DNA of 64,000 bases, from the NCBI RefSeq assembly GCF_036711975.1, contig NC_091967.1, positions 22,878,001-22,942,000 of the forward strand. The letters are read 5' to 3'. Origin of the DNA: Onthophagus taurus. Lineage: Eukaryota; Arthropoda; Insecta; Coleoptera; Scarabaeidae. Position 1 is the first letter of the stretch. Every line of letters starts with the position of its first letter. The notes below the pieces were generated by a model. That model saw only the letters and a list, made by a program, of their open reading frames with translations, did not search any database and was not told the origin of the DNA. Below, piece by piece: positions 1 through 11,860 of the stretch. The position numbers and the translations under genes were made by a program.

Positions 1-432
1 ATTTTTTATATTTCTAAACGTAAACTGTATTTTTGCCAAAACATCACCATCTAAAAAAAGCTTCAGCCGAACATTTCTATATTTAAATCAATCTAGTTAA
101 GTTTTCGTGAACTGAATCGAAGTAAAAAAGAAAGAACAAAACCAAAACCGGTCGGAAAATAAATAATTCGCGATTTTCTAACAGTTTTTTCAAACAGACT
201 TTCTCGTCGCCGTCGTCGTCGTACTTTCATCATGTTGAGGAGGAGTGTTTGAAATCGGGCACGGTTTAAAAGCATTGCATCGATGATAAGAAATATTGAG
301 GGTTATCAGTGTTTATCCGTATCTCGAACTGCGAACATCAAAATTCCTGGGAATTAATATAATTATTATTAAAAAAAAAATTAGTGATGTGCCAAAAACA
401 GTGACAGCAATTTAATTTTATTCTCAACTAAA
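1..432. other. Upstream region of the nuf-type gene
   Basis: No convincing coding sequence is visible. The stretch is AT-rich and leads into the first ATG at 433, which is preceded by an A-rich leader (ctaaaATG). It probably contains promoter and 5' untranslated sequence, but I cannot place a TATA box or initiator with confidence. Confidence 0.4.
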
Positions 433-3400
433 ATGAGTGACTCGGAGTATGAAGTTCAAGATTTAGACTATGACATGTGGGAGGGGCAATTTGAATTTTT
501 GGGCCCCCTCAATCATCAAAACGTCCAACCTCACGGTTTACTAAAACCACCACCTTTCATGCCTCATCAAACCAACGGAATTAAAAAAACTTCAGCTCAT
601 GTATGGTGTGATGATGTTAATGATAAAGTAAAAAAACTGATTTTGAAATTGTTTCAATTCCACGAGAAATAAAAAAATTAATGCGTGATTTTTATTCTTA
701 GATGCAACTGCTGCAACAGCAAGTCGGTGTCCTTCAGGATTCTTCACTACAAAATGATGAAAGATACACAAGAGTTAAAGCGGAAAATGCAGCTTTACAA
801 GCTAGGGTGAACATGCTGGAAGAACAACTCAGAGATACCGAAATAAGATGTGAAGAAAGACTTCAGGTATGTATTTATTTATAATTAAATAAATGTCATT
901 TTTAACTTTTTGATTGTCATTGACAATTAATTATGTCGTGCTCCCCCATCAAACAAAAAACACAAAAAAGAGGTTTAATAGGAATCAATATTTATAAGAA
1001 ATTTAGAACTAACGAAGTCTCTTTAAACATCTTCATTAAAAAAAAATTAAATAAATATTTTTTTAGGATGAACAACGCCGTGCTAAAGACGCGTTATTAA
1101 GACTTGATCGCGAAAAAGAACTCCAATTGGAAAACTATAAGATTCGATTGCAATCGTCTGAAATCGAATCGAATAATCTCAGGGAAGAAGTGACTCGTCA
1201 AAGGGTTAGAATTGAAAAATTGGAGGATGAACGTAGGGAATTGTCGAATAAACTTCAAGATATGAGAAATGATGTAATTGTTACTAAGGAAAAAGAACAT
1301 ACTTTTAAGGAGCAAGAAAGAAGGTAATAAAGATCTTATTGAGTTGGGTTGTTAATAATTAATTAAATATTTTTAGGCATTTGAAAGATCAAGAAGCGCA
1401 ATCTCAATTAATCGAAGAATTATCGAGAGAGGTGGAAAGACTGAGATCGGAAACGAGAACTCCTGCATTACCGACAACATCACCTGAAACTTTAAGACTG
1501 GAAGAATTGCACGAAGAAATGTCCGCGTTGCGAACGAAAAACTCTCAATTGGAAGAGGCGAACGAAGAACTTCAAGCTAGTCTTTTGCACGCGAGCGTAG
1601 AACAGGGACGATTATTAACTAACACAGCAGCAGAAAATAGTTTAGCTGCTGAATTAGAAGCCATGACTCATGATGAGGTAAGAAATTAGCTTGTGATTTT
1701 CTTTCCCATAAAAAGAACTAATTTCATAATGCTTTTTATGAAGTAGAATAATTTATAAACTTAAGATAAAACAATGAAGTCTTAAGTTTGTTTTTTTAAA
1801 TACAATTTGCTTATTGTTTTTGTTGTTGGGTTGCTGGTATGCTTAAAGCGTACTCTTTGTTTTTTACTTTTTAGACTGCTGACATGCACGACGCTGATTC
1901 CTTCAGTAAGGTATGCACAAATATTTCAAATTTTTTGAGAGCACTTAACCCTTTAATAAATAAAAAACCGTTGAAAAAAGTCACATTATTTATAAATTTT
2001 GCATTTAAGTCACGTATTTTTCTTTTTTAAAGGATTATTAATAACCTCTTTTCTTCGTTAATATTTATTCCAACTTAAAAATTATTATGCTAAACGGTAG
2101 AATGACATTTTAAGAAAGGAAGTAACGCTGTAAATGAGAAATTATACTTTCTATTTTAACCCTAGAATTTATAAACTGAACCTCTCATGATTTTAAAGAA
2201 TTAGTTACTAAAAGATTTTTAATTTTTTAAAACTAATACTTGACTCAAGATCTGTTAATGTATTAAATATCTCATATACAGTTATTTATTATATAAAAAC
2301 ATAACTAGGTAAACGTAAAAAGTTATTGATTATGGCATAAAACTAAACTATTGATTATTGACTTTAAAAAAGTCACTAATGTTTTTTTTGCTTTAATTTT
2401 GAAGCCATTTTAATGGCACACTGAGCGGGCACTTACATTCATAATTGCTGAAAATCTAGCTAAAACTCGTAAAGCGGCATTAACTTCTTCTCTGGTGGGC
2501 TGGGGATGATCATTACCTTCATCACTATCTACAGATGACAAGGATGTAGTTGTAGGAACAGGAATGTTGCGATCGCTAACTTCAAAAGTGCTCAGGACTG
2601 TCTCTGGACAAATGGCCAAATCGTTATCGACATTAACAAAATCTTCAAATGAAATTTCAAGTGGCTGTATCTCTTGTAAAACAGTTCATTCTTTAGGTGC
2701 TGGTGGTAACAAATCTAAATTTTCTTCATCTGTTAGATCAGTATTCGGCCATGCTTTATTAAAACAACGTTTAATTGTTTGTTAACTAATTGCATTTCAA
2801 GACGAACCTATTGCTTTAATAGCTTGTAGCAAATCCCATTTAACATTTCCATTATTGTCAATAGCACGAATAGCAAATTTCAGTAGTTTTGCCTTGTAAA
2901 ATGACTTAGCTATTATGGCTTGGTCAAGTTTCTGGTCAGTTGTAGAGTTGGGCGGAAAGAAATACACCGTGATGTTAGATAAGTTTAGGTTTTCAGTTTT
3001 ATGTGCAGCACAGTTGTCTAAACCCAACCCAACCCAACCCTTTGTGTCCCAAGAAGTTAAAAATTTTGAAACTTAGTAAAAGCTTTGGAATCAATTTTAG
3101 CAAAATATGCAATCCTCCCATTACAGGGGGATAATCAAATGGTACTTGAGCATTAAAATATATTTTAGTGATGTTGCAGTATACAAAAACTTTTATTGGT
3201 AATATAAAAATAATACATTTTTTATTATGTTAGAAAATAAGTAACACAAGTGTCAAAAAAGATGCTAATTTAAAAATTCCTGGAAGCCGTATTTATTGAA
3301 ATTAAGGAATGAGTCTCATTCTAAATTAAAGCTCAATGCTTTCTCTTTAAAATGATGTATAATAATTAATTGTAGGGTTGCATTGGAAAAATATTGAGAA

Positions 3401-6400
3401 AAAAAATGTTGAAATAAAACTTACATTTTCATATAACCTAAAAGAGTCAAAAAAAAATGCTAATTTAAAAATTCCTGAAAGCCGTATTTATTGAAATTAA
3501 GGAATGAGAGTTATTTTAAATTAAAGCTCAAACCTTTCTCTTTAAAATGATATATAATAATCGTCGGGTTGGATTAGAAAAATATTGAGAAAAAAAATTT
3601 TGAAATAAAACTTACATTTTTGTATAACCTAAAAAAGTGTCAAAAAAGATGCTAATTTAAAAATTCCTGGAAGCCGTGTTTATTGATATTAAGGAATGAG
3701 ACTTATTTTAAATTCAAGCCCAAAGCTTTCTTTTTAAAATGATGTATAATAATTGTTGGGTTGGATCGGTAAAATATCGAGAAAAAAAATGTTGAAATAA
3801 AACTTACATTTTCGTATAACTGAAAAGTGTCAAAAAAGATGCTAATTTAAAAATTCCCGGAAGCCGTATTAATTGAAATTAAGGAATGAGACTTATTGTA
3901 AAGTAAAGCTCAAAGCTTTCTTTTTAAAATATTGTATAATAATTGTTGGGTTGCATTGGAGAAATATTGAGAAAAAAAATGTTGAAATAAAACTTACATT
4001 TTCATATAACCTAAAAGTGTCAACAAAGACGTTAATTTAAAAATTCCTGCAATTGAGGAATGAAACTTATTTTAAATTAAAGCTCCAACCTTTCTCTTTA
4101 AAATGATGTATAATAATCGTCGGGTTGGATTGGAAAATATTGAGAAAAAAAATGTTGAAATAAAACTTACATTTTTGTATAACCTAAAAGTGTCAAAAAA
4201 GATGCTAATTTAAAAATTCCTGCATGCCGTATTTATTGAAATTGAGCAATTAAACTTATTTTAAATTAAAGCTCAAAACTTTCTCTTTAAAATGATGTAT
4301 AATAATCGTCGGGTTGGATTGGAAAAATATTGAGAAAACAAATGTTGAAATAAAACTTACATTTTCGTATAACCTAAAAGTGTCAAAAAAGATGCTGATT
4401 TAAAAATTCCTGGAAGCCGTGTTTATTGATATTAAGGAATGAGACTTATTGTAAATTAAAGCTCAAGCTTTCTTTTTAACAAGATTTAAAATGAGTGTTT
4501 AAAACTACCGGTACTTTAAAGTACCGTCGGGACACAAAACACAAAGGGCTAAAAGAATATAACGATGTTGGGCAATCATCTTCTGATTTAGTTTGAGTAG
4601 CTAACTTGTTATTTACTTTTTGCACTTCCGTGACAACGTTCTCCTTTAAAACGTAAGGTACGATTGGGCATTAAGTTGTAAAAAATTCCGCTTTCATCCA
4701 TATTAAATACATCTCGTGGGGCGTATAAATTTTTAACAGTTATAAAATTTGAAGACCACAAATTTACGGAGTTTTCGTCTACATTGTGACGTTGTTGGAA
4801 ACGCTATAGCCATCCTGAAGAACATTTAACATGTTCAATTCTATATCTCGCGGCTATTTTCTTAGCTCTCTCCCGCAATATTGGTCCTGAAAGAGCTATG
4901 TTAGAAGCTCTCATATGATTAAACCATTCTAATAATTCATATTTCGTTGGAAATGAACGCCATAGCCATCCTGAAGAACATTTAAAATGTTCAATTCCAT
5001 ATCTCGCGGCAATTTTCTTAGCTCTCTCCCGCAATATTGGTCCTGAAAGAGATATGTTAGAAGCTCTCATATGATTAAACCATTCTAATTCTTTCCTGTG
5101 GAAGGATAGGAAAAACCATACATTTTTTCATACACAGTTTAAAATTGCCATTACAAAAAAGCACATTTGATTGAAAGATGTTAGCCAAAGTGATAACTAA
5201 CGTTAAATTAAATGATAGATCTTTCGTTTTATGATATAATATAAATATTTCATTAACATCAAATGAGTCATTTGAAAATCTGTACGCGTTAGGTATGCTA
5301 TATCTATACAAGGATGGTGAGTCATTTGGAGTACGGAAATGATGCGATTTTGATGGTCTTAATTTCTTCATAACATCATTTATTCGATCGTGTAAACTTT
5401 GTAGACTGTCCAGAAACGCTGTTCTGCTTGTTGTGGCCACTTTCACTGAAATAGCTATCCATTGTTATCTAGAATTCCTTCAGCCTATATATACACCGAA
5501 ACAACTACGGTTTGAATGCGAAACACTTTTACCAACCTCTGGTTATTTGATGTTAAGTAACTGATCACTCAGTTTTCATTCTTCTTATAATCTGCATCAC
5601 TAAAATGATCGGAATAAATTAGCATTTCTTAAAGGTTTATTGACCAGTTCGTGCAATTTTTATTGCCCACAATTTTTGCATTTCCAGATCTTTTAGAAAA
5701 TTGTAATATATTATTGTTTTTCCTTCCAAAATTATTGTTATTATACAAAGAAAAGGCTCATCAAAGTATGATAAAGCTACCAAGCATTTGATCATAATTA
5801 TTGTTTTCGCAAATTTCTCTTGTGAACTCTATTATTTATGATTGATAAATAAATGTGTGAAAAACGAGCATTGCACTTGTTTGATTTTTTTATTTACTAA
5901 AGAAATTACTTTTGGAATTTTACATTACAAAACCTAGAAACATTTGTCGTTCTCCACTCATCTTTACACTATCAGTATGAAAATAAGTTCAAGCCAGAAA
6001 CATTTTTAACATACAACAAAACAAAGTGTTATTGACGTTTTAGATAAAGTACTGAGACAATAATTAATACTCATGTAAGAGAAGCACAAGGAGCTGCTCA
6101 ATAGCATTGTTCTACAATTTTATTGGCATTACTTGCTGCAACCTTGCTTTGATGATCTGGCTTTTTTAAAAATCCTAAGCAGAAGTCAAATTTACCAATG
6201 AAATGTTGAAGAAAAATTTTCCTGGAAGAAGTTATAGTGGAACTTGGCAATGTCCATATCTTTAAAAGGTCTGATCAAATTGGAAACCATTGTAGCTAAT
6301 TGGCTCCAAACGTGGAAAATGTTATGCTTCTTGTAGGAGACAATAAATACACTAATAAGTGTGAGGTTGTGTTCCTCAATCATAATGAAATAAACCAATA

Positions 6401-7204
6401 AATGGCACTAGTTTACTTTTATCACAAAATACACTGTCATCGTTTTTCCAATTGGCCAATGGAATCGCCAAATTTACTTCTGAGTGTTATTCCACTACTA
6501 CACTTATTTAAGCTGGAGTATCTTTTAGCATGATGAGTCACTACACACATATAGTAATAACTTATGCTGGTTCAGTTTGAGACAATGCCTATCATAAATG
6601 CTAAAAAATCCAAATCCTGCAAAACAAATTATTTTTAAATGTATATTGTGTACTTTCATTAAGTTTGTAAGCTTCAAAATATAGGTTAACATAATGTATG
6701 TATCCTAGGGTTAAAAATAGTTTTTTAAACATCAAAATTGCAATATGACTTAATATATTACCTTCCTTAATAATAATATTTTTAAAAAAGTGACATTAAA
6801 TATCAACTAAATTATTATATTTTCATTAAAGGGTTAAATACTGTAGAATATTGGTGCATGTATTTCTATTAACTAAAACAAATACAATAAATTTTCTCAC
6901 AAACTCATTTAATCATTTTCATTCATATTCAATTCTTTAATATATAATCACATTTATTTCATTGCAAACAAAAAAAAGTTACTTACAATTAGTTAAAACT
7001 AAAATATAACTTGATTTTAGTTTTATCTAAAATAAAATTATATATCTTAATATATTTTTTTAAATATCCTTTTAGATTCAACAAGCTTTAAAAGAACAAC
7101 AAGATGTCAATGCTCAATTAAGGTCGTACATCGATGGAATTTTATTAAATATTGTAGAAAATTATCCTCAATTATTGGAAGTGAAACATAAATCTGCGTT
7201 ATAG
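433..7204 (+). CDS. nuf: Rab11 family-interacting protein, nuclear fallout / Rab11-FIP3/4 type (six exons)
   Basis: Adaptor that binds Rab11-GTP on recycling endosomes; in Drosophila nuf is needed for vesicle delivery to furrows. Exons read from splice sites: 433-627, 702-866, 1067-1323, 1377-1677, 1875-1910 (a 36-nt microexon) and 7076-7204. Frames join cleanly to give 1,083 nt, 360 residues. Residues 1-65 are acidic/aromatic ([19 protein letters not shown]); about 66-318 are continuous coiled coil ([35 protein letters not shown]). The last exon carries the FIP Rab11-binding domain with the core [20 protein letters not shown]. No EF-hands are seen, unlike vertebrate FIP3, so this may be a short isoform with further 5' exons outside the window. 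The last intron is 5.2 kb and full of repeats. AATAAA signals lie at 7535-7540 and 7854-7859. Identity rests on the C-terminal domain and coiled-coil layout. Confidence 0.88.
3250..4480 (+). repeat. Tandem satellite array A, ~190-bp unit, about 6.5 copies
   Basis: Successive units begin with gtgtcaaaaaagatgctaat or a close variant at 3250, 3444, 3637, 3827, 4017, 4190 and 4380, spacings 194, 193, 190, 190, 173 and 190. Each unit contains taaattaaagctcaaagc, tttaaaatgatgtataata and ttgaaataaaacttacat. Units differ by substitutions and small indels; the 4017 unit has lost about 17 bp. The array sits between two parts of the Tigger remnant in the nuf intron. Confidence 0.93.
4801..5095 (-). repeat. 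Tandem duplication of the Tigger helix-turn-helix segment
   Basis: The segment starting acgctatagccatcctgaag at 4801 recurs at 4957 (acgccatagccatcctgaag), a 156-bp period. Both copies encode the same MRASNI(A/S)[12 protein letters not shown] helix-turn-helix piece on the minus strand. The copies differ at a few bases, so the duplication is not very recent. It would have given two DNA-recognition segments in tandem within one reading frame. Confidence 0.85.
5096..7075. other. Remainder of the last nuf intron; no recognisable gene
   Basis: AT-rich intron sequence. A 123-codon minus-strand open frame (5446-5075) directly precedes the Tigger fragment on that strand, but it does not resemble the expected N-terminus of such transposases and I do not recognise it. 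The remainder holds only short chance frames and a polypyrimidine tract running into the acceptor at 7075. Confidence 0.5.
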
Positions 7205-8749
7205 CCGAAACGTTGTATTCACGTTGTTCTGCACTTTGAGTGTTTTTTTTTAATGAAACTTTCAATATAATGGCGAAGAAGAAATTTTTGGAAACGTTTT
7301 CGGCTCAGCAGCGGTCCGTCCAAGTTGTTGTGTGATTATTTCGAAGACTGTGATTATTTGATGATGACAAAACCATTTTTTACTGTGTCGTAATAAACGT
7401 GTAAAGTTAATCTTGTTTGTGCAACGTTTCTTTGTTAAATAACAACAGTTATCGCCAAGCTAAATTTAAAGAATTGTAATTGTATATTTTGAAAATGTTT
7501 AAGAATGATTAATATTTCTTCCTTTTTTTAAATTAATAAACTGTTAATTTTTTACTATCCAAAATACTGAAAACTAATTTATGAAGTTTGAATGTAGTCT
7601 ATATCTCGAATTCTATTTTTGTATTTACAAAAGAATTATTGTAAATTAATCAAATTAATTAATCTTATTAGTATTTAAGGAAGTGTATATACAGTTTAGT
7701 TTATCTCTTATTTACTTTATTCTTTCATAAATTGCCAGTTTTATTTTTTCCTTATCAACAAATGAGTAGTAGAGCGGCCTATGTGAATGTTGAAATTGTG
7801 TACTTAGAGAATGTTTATATACTTTTAAATGAAAAGAAATTTATCTGTATAGCAATAAAATTATTTTAATAAATCAATATTTTTTTATCAAATAAACCTT
7901 TACAAATTTAAATTTATATAGTTTCTGATAATTGATAATACAATACAACTTGGTAAATTTATCATGGAGTGCGGCAGTAAATCATTGAAGTCAACACACT
8001 AACAACATTATCCTAACATTAATGGGTATGCAAGGTTGAATTCAAAAAATTCATTAGGTTGAAATTTGAAGATTTGAAAGGGCCATCTTTAAAAGATTAA
8101 ATACTAAGTGACTCTGCCTTAATACGTTCGCTACCAAGCGGCTCATATTTGACCCACATGGTTTTTTTTTGTTACAGGCAAAAATTGTATACTGGATAAA
8201 TTCTAAAGTAAAATTTGAATAAAAAATCGAATATGCGTCGTTGGAAAAAGTGGATAATACTGAAAATTTCTTGGCAATGAGTACTATACATGGCTAGCAT
8301 AAAATGTTATTGGTCAAAACAAAAAATTTACTATCCACATTGATAAAAACGACTTCAATATTCTTTGTATTTCCACAATGAATATGATGACGTATCAAAC
8401 TGTATGCGTAAAATTACTAATATTAAGGAAGACAATCTTGAAAATATCAGGAAAATGTATTGTCCTGAACATAACTTATAAATTGCTGAAGCACTGCTGT
8501 TATGGCGTGGAAGGTTAATATTTCATTTTTTATTTAATATGTTTTAAATATTATCATTTATTCTGGGAAAGGAACAGTTCAGCAAGGATTACAAGACATA
8601 CATCAAGAACAAAATTAAAAAGAAGAGATTGTCGGAAAATGGAGAGATAAAAGAAATTTATTTATCATTTCTACCTGCCCAAAATTTGAATTTACTCCTG
8701 TGGCAAATAGAAATGGTAATGAGAATAGAAAATGGTCGTCGACTACAAC
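7205..8749. other. 3' untranslated region of nuf-type gene, then featureless AT-rich DNA
   Basis: The segment after the stop at 7202-7204 contains AATAAA signals at 7535-7540 and 7854-7859, either of which could end the transcript. From about 7900 to 8750 I see no coding potential, structured repeat or RNA gene. Confidence 0.45.
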
Positions 8750-9240
8750 CAATTTATGTCGGGTATAGATAGGGCAGACCAGATGTTTCATATTATTTTA
8801 CTTCTAAAAAAACAACCATTAGATGATATCTGAAGCTTTTCTTTCTGCTTATAGAAACAGCGTGAACTAGAAAGTTATCCAGATCATCCTCACCCTCTAG
8901 GCATCTTATCAAAAGCCTTCTCTAAATCCAGAAAGGCGAAGTATCATTCATCATATAATTCTGCTTCTTTTGTGTGGTCTTCGTGATTATTTCTTTTAGT
9001 GTAAATAGAGGGATCCCATATTATATATATCCTCTGAATCCATTTTGTGCTTCCAAAAATGTTGTATCTTTGAACTTAGTCTACGCTCTATGACATGTTC
9101 GTATATCGTTTTATTTATTTTTACTCTTGTTACATTTTGAGCCTTGGGTTTCTTCTATTTCTGTTACTTCCAATGGTTGGAAGGAATGACCTGGAAACAC
9201 TCTTTCCACTTGGTCATTATTTCCCTGCCAGTCTTCAAGA
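8750..9240 (-). pseudogene. Reverse-transcriptase remnant of a non-LTR retrotransposon
   Basis: Minus-strand translation across frames gives EAQNGFRGYI, then TLKEIITKTTQKKQ, then FAFLDLEKAFDKMPRG. These match RT motifs of LINE elements (QNGFR...; F-D/E-KAFD-V/M-PR). Stops and frameshifts are present and the flanking domains are missing. It looks RTE- or Jockey-like; the clade cannot be settled by eye. Confidence 0.6.
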
Positions 9241-9529
9241 CAAATAATGACTTCTGGTAACCTTTTTATTTTCTTCTTTTTTGTTTACGTAATGGTCTTT
9301 GTACACTGCATATGCTTTAGTGATGGAACGGATAGCGATTTTGCGAAAAGCCAGAAACCGGATATTCAGCATCCCCTTCGCCCGGATATCCTATTATCCA
9401 GCATATCTACTCGACCATTATGGTTATAATTTCTGGTGCATTTTTGAAGTGATACCCTATATTGCCACATTATTACGATATTTGAATAAAAATGAAATTA
9501 ATAAGAAAGCTGATAAGATATGTCAATTT

Positions 9530-9868
9530 GTTAAGACAAACCAATATGTTACTAGACACAATCATAGCATCATGCTGCCTAAACATAGGTTAAATGTATA
9601 TGAAAAAGGTCCCTTGTATTCAGGTGTGAAAATCTGGAATAACATCCCTGTAGAAGTCAAATTAATAACTAGGTTAAACTTATTTAAGACATATATGCGA
9701 TATTTACTTTGTAATTTAGCACCTTATTCACTCGACGAATTTTATAATAGCCATTGAATTTCGTTTTCTTTTTTAACGCTAGGTGAGTAGTAATGAGATG
9801 TGCATTTTTGTTATTTTTGTCTCTTTACTTTCTGAATAAAGTTTATTATTATTATTATTATTATGTAT
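9530..9868 (+). mobile_element. 3' end of a Jockey-like LINE nested in the hAT left arm
   Basis: The open frame to 9757 ends with the typical C-terminus of insect LINE ORF2 proteins: RHNHSIMLPKHRLNVYEKGP, YSGVKIWNNIPVEVK, FKTYMRYLL, YSLDEFY. It is followed by gaataaagtttatt and a (TTA)n tail to about 9868. The insertion splits the hAT sequence: the uninterrupted form, gtcaacttatttggatcc on the opposite arm, is here broken between gtcaattt and atttggatcc. It is heavily 5'-truncated, as LINE copies usually are. Confidence 0.75.
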
Positions 9869-10101
9869 TATTATTTGGATCCAAGATACAAAATGAACTT
9901 TTTTGATGCTGATTTAATTAACGAACCAACTCTAACAAGAGGATACTTTAATTAATAATTGGTGATATTTCTACAAGGATCTATTAAGAAATTAATTTTA
10001 TGGCGAATTTTGAAAGTTATCGATGAAAATTGCAACATCGAAAATTTTATCAAAACCTCAAATATTGTTTTCTAAAAAACTAGAAGTTATTTTTGAAAAC
10101 G

Positions 10102-10207
10102 GGCTGCGAGACTTTCAACGTAAAAAGGCCGAAAAAGGTTAATAAAACTTAACGTTTTTTAAAATTTTTTAAAATTATCGGCCTTTTTACGTTAAAGTCT
10201 CGCAGCC
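10102..10207. repeat. Perfect-looking ~30-bp inverted repeat (hairpin)
   Basis: The arm ggctgcgagactttcaacgt... (10102-10132) is mirrored by ...acgttaaagtctcgcagcc (10178-10207), with one mismatch seen and an AT-rich loop of about 45 bases. It lies inside the hAT-derived element and may mark an end of another nested insertion. Confidence 0.85.
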
Positions 10208-10500
10208 TATGCTAATTCCGTCATCTTCGCTTTTTTGTAAGTTTTTATATATTTATTTTTTATTGTTAACCACCTTTATTTTAGATTTAACCTTTTATAT
10301 AATTTTTGGTCTTCAACCACGTTTACCTTTTTTGACCTTCAAATATTTTTACTGCGTATTAAAAATTTTTTCCGTTTTCAACATATTTAAATTTAAGATA
10401 TTTTTTGGTATTGTTTTTCTCACTTGTGAACATCATTAATTTTGACTGTAAGTTTTTTGTTTTAACATATTTTGTTTTTCTAATTAAATAATGTTGTAGT

Positions 10501-10545
10501 TTTCGGCTGAAGATGAGGTAATACCTCGAAACTAGTATCGAAGCA
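10501..10545 (+). ncRNA. Hammerhead-ribozyme-like motif (candidate)
   Basis: The order is CTGAAGA (10507-10513), a four-pair stem GAGG/CCTC (10515-10518 with 10524-10527) and GAAA (10528-10531). A short palindrome ACTAGT and ATC (10537-10539) follow as possible cleavage triplet. This is the order of a type I hammerhead core (CUGANGA - stem II - GAAA - stem III - NUH). Weak points are a bulged T before stem II, a minimal stem III, and stem I pairing (tttc with gaag) only with a GG bulge. Retroelements such as Penelope-like elements carry such motifs. The sequence is suggestive only. Confidence 0.3.
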
Positions 10546-10780
10546 TATTAATAAAAAGCAAGTAAGAGGTTATTTTTGATTTTTCATTAATTACATACAC
10601 CTTGCAACATGGATAATTACAATATTTATTTATATCACGTTTGTCATTAGCAACCTCATTGTAACAATCCCAATACGATATATAAAATCTCTTGTTGCAG
10701 TTTCGTCTAGTTTTCTTCTCTTCGCTTGTAATTCATTATCACATTCATTACTAACAGAACTGTCAGTGTTATCACTTTCG

Positions 10781-11860
10781 ATTATTAATTAAAGTATCCT
10801 CTTTTTAATGTTTTTCCGTTTTGAAAAATCACTTTTAGTTTTTGAGAAATAAATTTTTGAAAAGATCGACAATTTTTTCGAATTTTGAAATTTTCGCCGA
10901 TTAAGTTTTAAAAATTCGTATAAAATCCAGTTCTTGGAATAAGAGTATAAAAATTTTCTAAAGTGTTAATAAAAGTGTCTTCTTTCCAACTCGTTTTGCA
11001 AAATAGCTTTTAGTTTTTGAGAAAACAGTATCTGAAGTTTTGATCAAAAGTTCGATGTTGCAATTTTCATCGATACCTTTCAAAATTCGCTATAAAATTT
11101 ATTTCTTGAAGGATCCTTGTGGAAATATCACCAATTATTAATTACAGTATCCTCTTTTTAATGCAACAAGCCGTTTTGATAAATCACTTTTAGTTCTTGA
11201 GAAATAAATTTTTGAAATAATCGATAATTTTTTCAAATTTAAAAAATCCGCCTATTAAGTTTTAAAAATTCGTATAAAATCCAGTTTTTAGAATAGGAGT
11301 ATGAAAATTTCCGAAAGTGTTAATAGAAGTGTCCTCTTTCCAATGAACCAACCCGTTTTGAAAAATAACTTTTAGTTTTTGAGAAAACATTGTTTGAAGT
11401 TTTGAGAAAATTTTCGATGTTGCAATTTTCATCGATAATTTTCAAAATTCGCTATAAAATTAATTTCTTGAATGATCCTTGTGGAAATATCACCAATTAT
11501 TAATTAAAGTATCCTCTTTTTAATGCAATAAGCCGTTTTGAAAAAAAACTTTCAGTTCTTGACAAATAAATTTTTGAAATAATCGAAATTTTTTTCGAAT
11601 TTTGCAATTTTCGCCGATTAAGCTTTAGAAATTCATATAAAATCCAGTTCTTGGAATATGAGTATGAAAATTTCCCAAAGTGTTAATAAAAGTGTCCTCT
11701 TTCCAATGAACTAACCCGTTTTGAAAAATAACTTTTAGTTTTTGAAAAAACAATATTTGATGTTTTGATAAAATTTTCGATGTTGCAATTTTCATATTGC
11801 CAATTATTAATTAAAGTATCCTCTTTTTAGAGTTGCTTCGTTAGTTAAATCAGCATCAAA
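10781..11860. repeat. Tandem repeat of ~355-bp units inside the hAT-derived element
   Basis: The landmark aaagtatcctctttttaatg or a close variant occurs at 10791, 11144, 11506 and 11813, spacings 353, 362 and 307. Units share cacttttagttcttgagaaa, gccgattaagttttaaaaat, aaaatccagttcttggaata and gatgttgcaattttcatcga. The same unit is seen at 35300-35562 and 37543-37930 and, inverted, at about 60900-60990. Confidence 0.88.

Larger units (their letters stand above)
2400..5095 (-). pseudogene. pogo/Tigger-type DDE transposase remnant, interrupted by a tandem repeat
   Basis: Read on the minus strand from 5095 downwards: a CENP-B/Tigger-type helix-turn-helix segment ([19 protein letters not shown] ... 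[11 protein letters not shown]), then near 4730-4610 the catalytic-core entry with [17 protein letters not shown] and [15 protein letters not shown] ~190-bp satellite follows (4490-3250). The transposase then resumes at about 3027-2797 with [16 protein letters not shown] and a [15 protein letters not shown] block, and ends near 2410 in an acidic tail with a [16 protein letters not shown] segment. These are hallmarks of the pogo/Tigger branch of Tc1/mariner. Stops, frame changes and the satellite make it inactive. It lies antisense in the last intron of the nuf gene. Confidence 0.8.

Noticed and set aside
3017..3042. ACCCA-type short repeat (taaacccaacccaaccc) as an interstitial telomere
   Set aside because: Only about three units and not the TTAGG or TCAGG type expected for most insects; more likely simple sequence.
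5075..5446. 123-codon minus-strand frame as a host gene
   Set aside because: It adjoins a transposase remnant in an intron, has no recognisable domain and no splice or start context; not supported as a gene.
9299..9530. First part of the 152-codon open frame as part of the LINE protein
   Set aside because: This part is the hAT arm read in a chance frame; the same DNA occurs inverted at 11880-12082 without the LINE.
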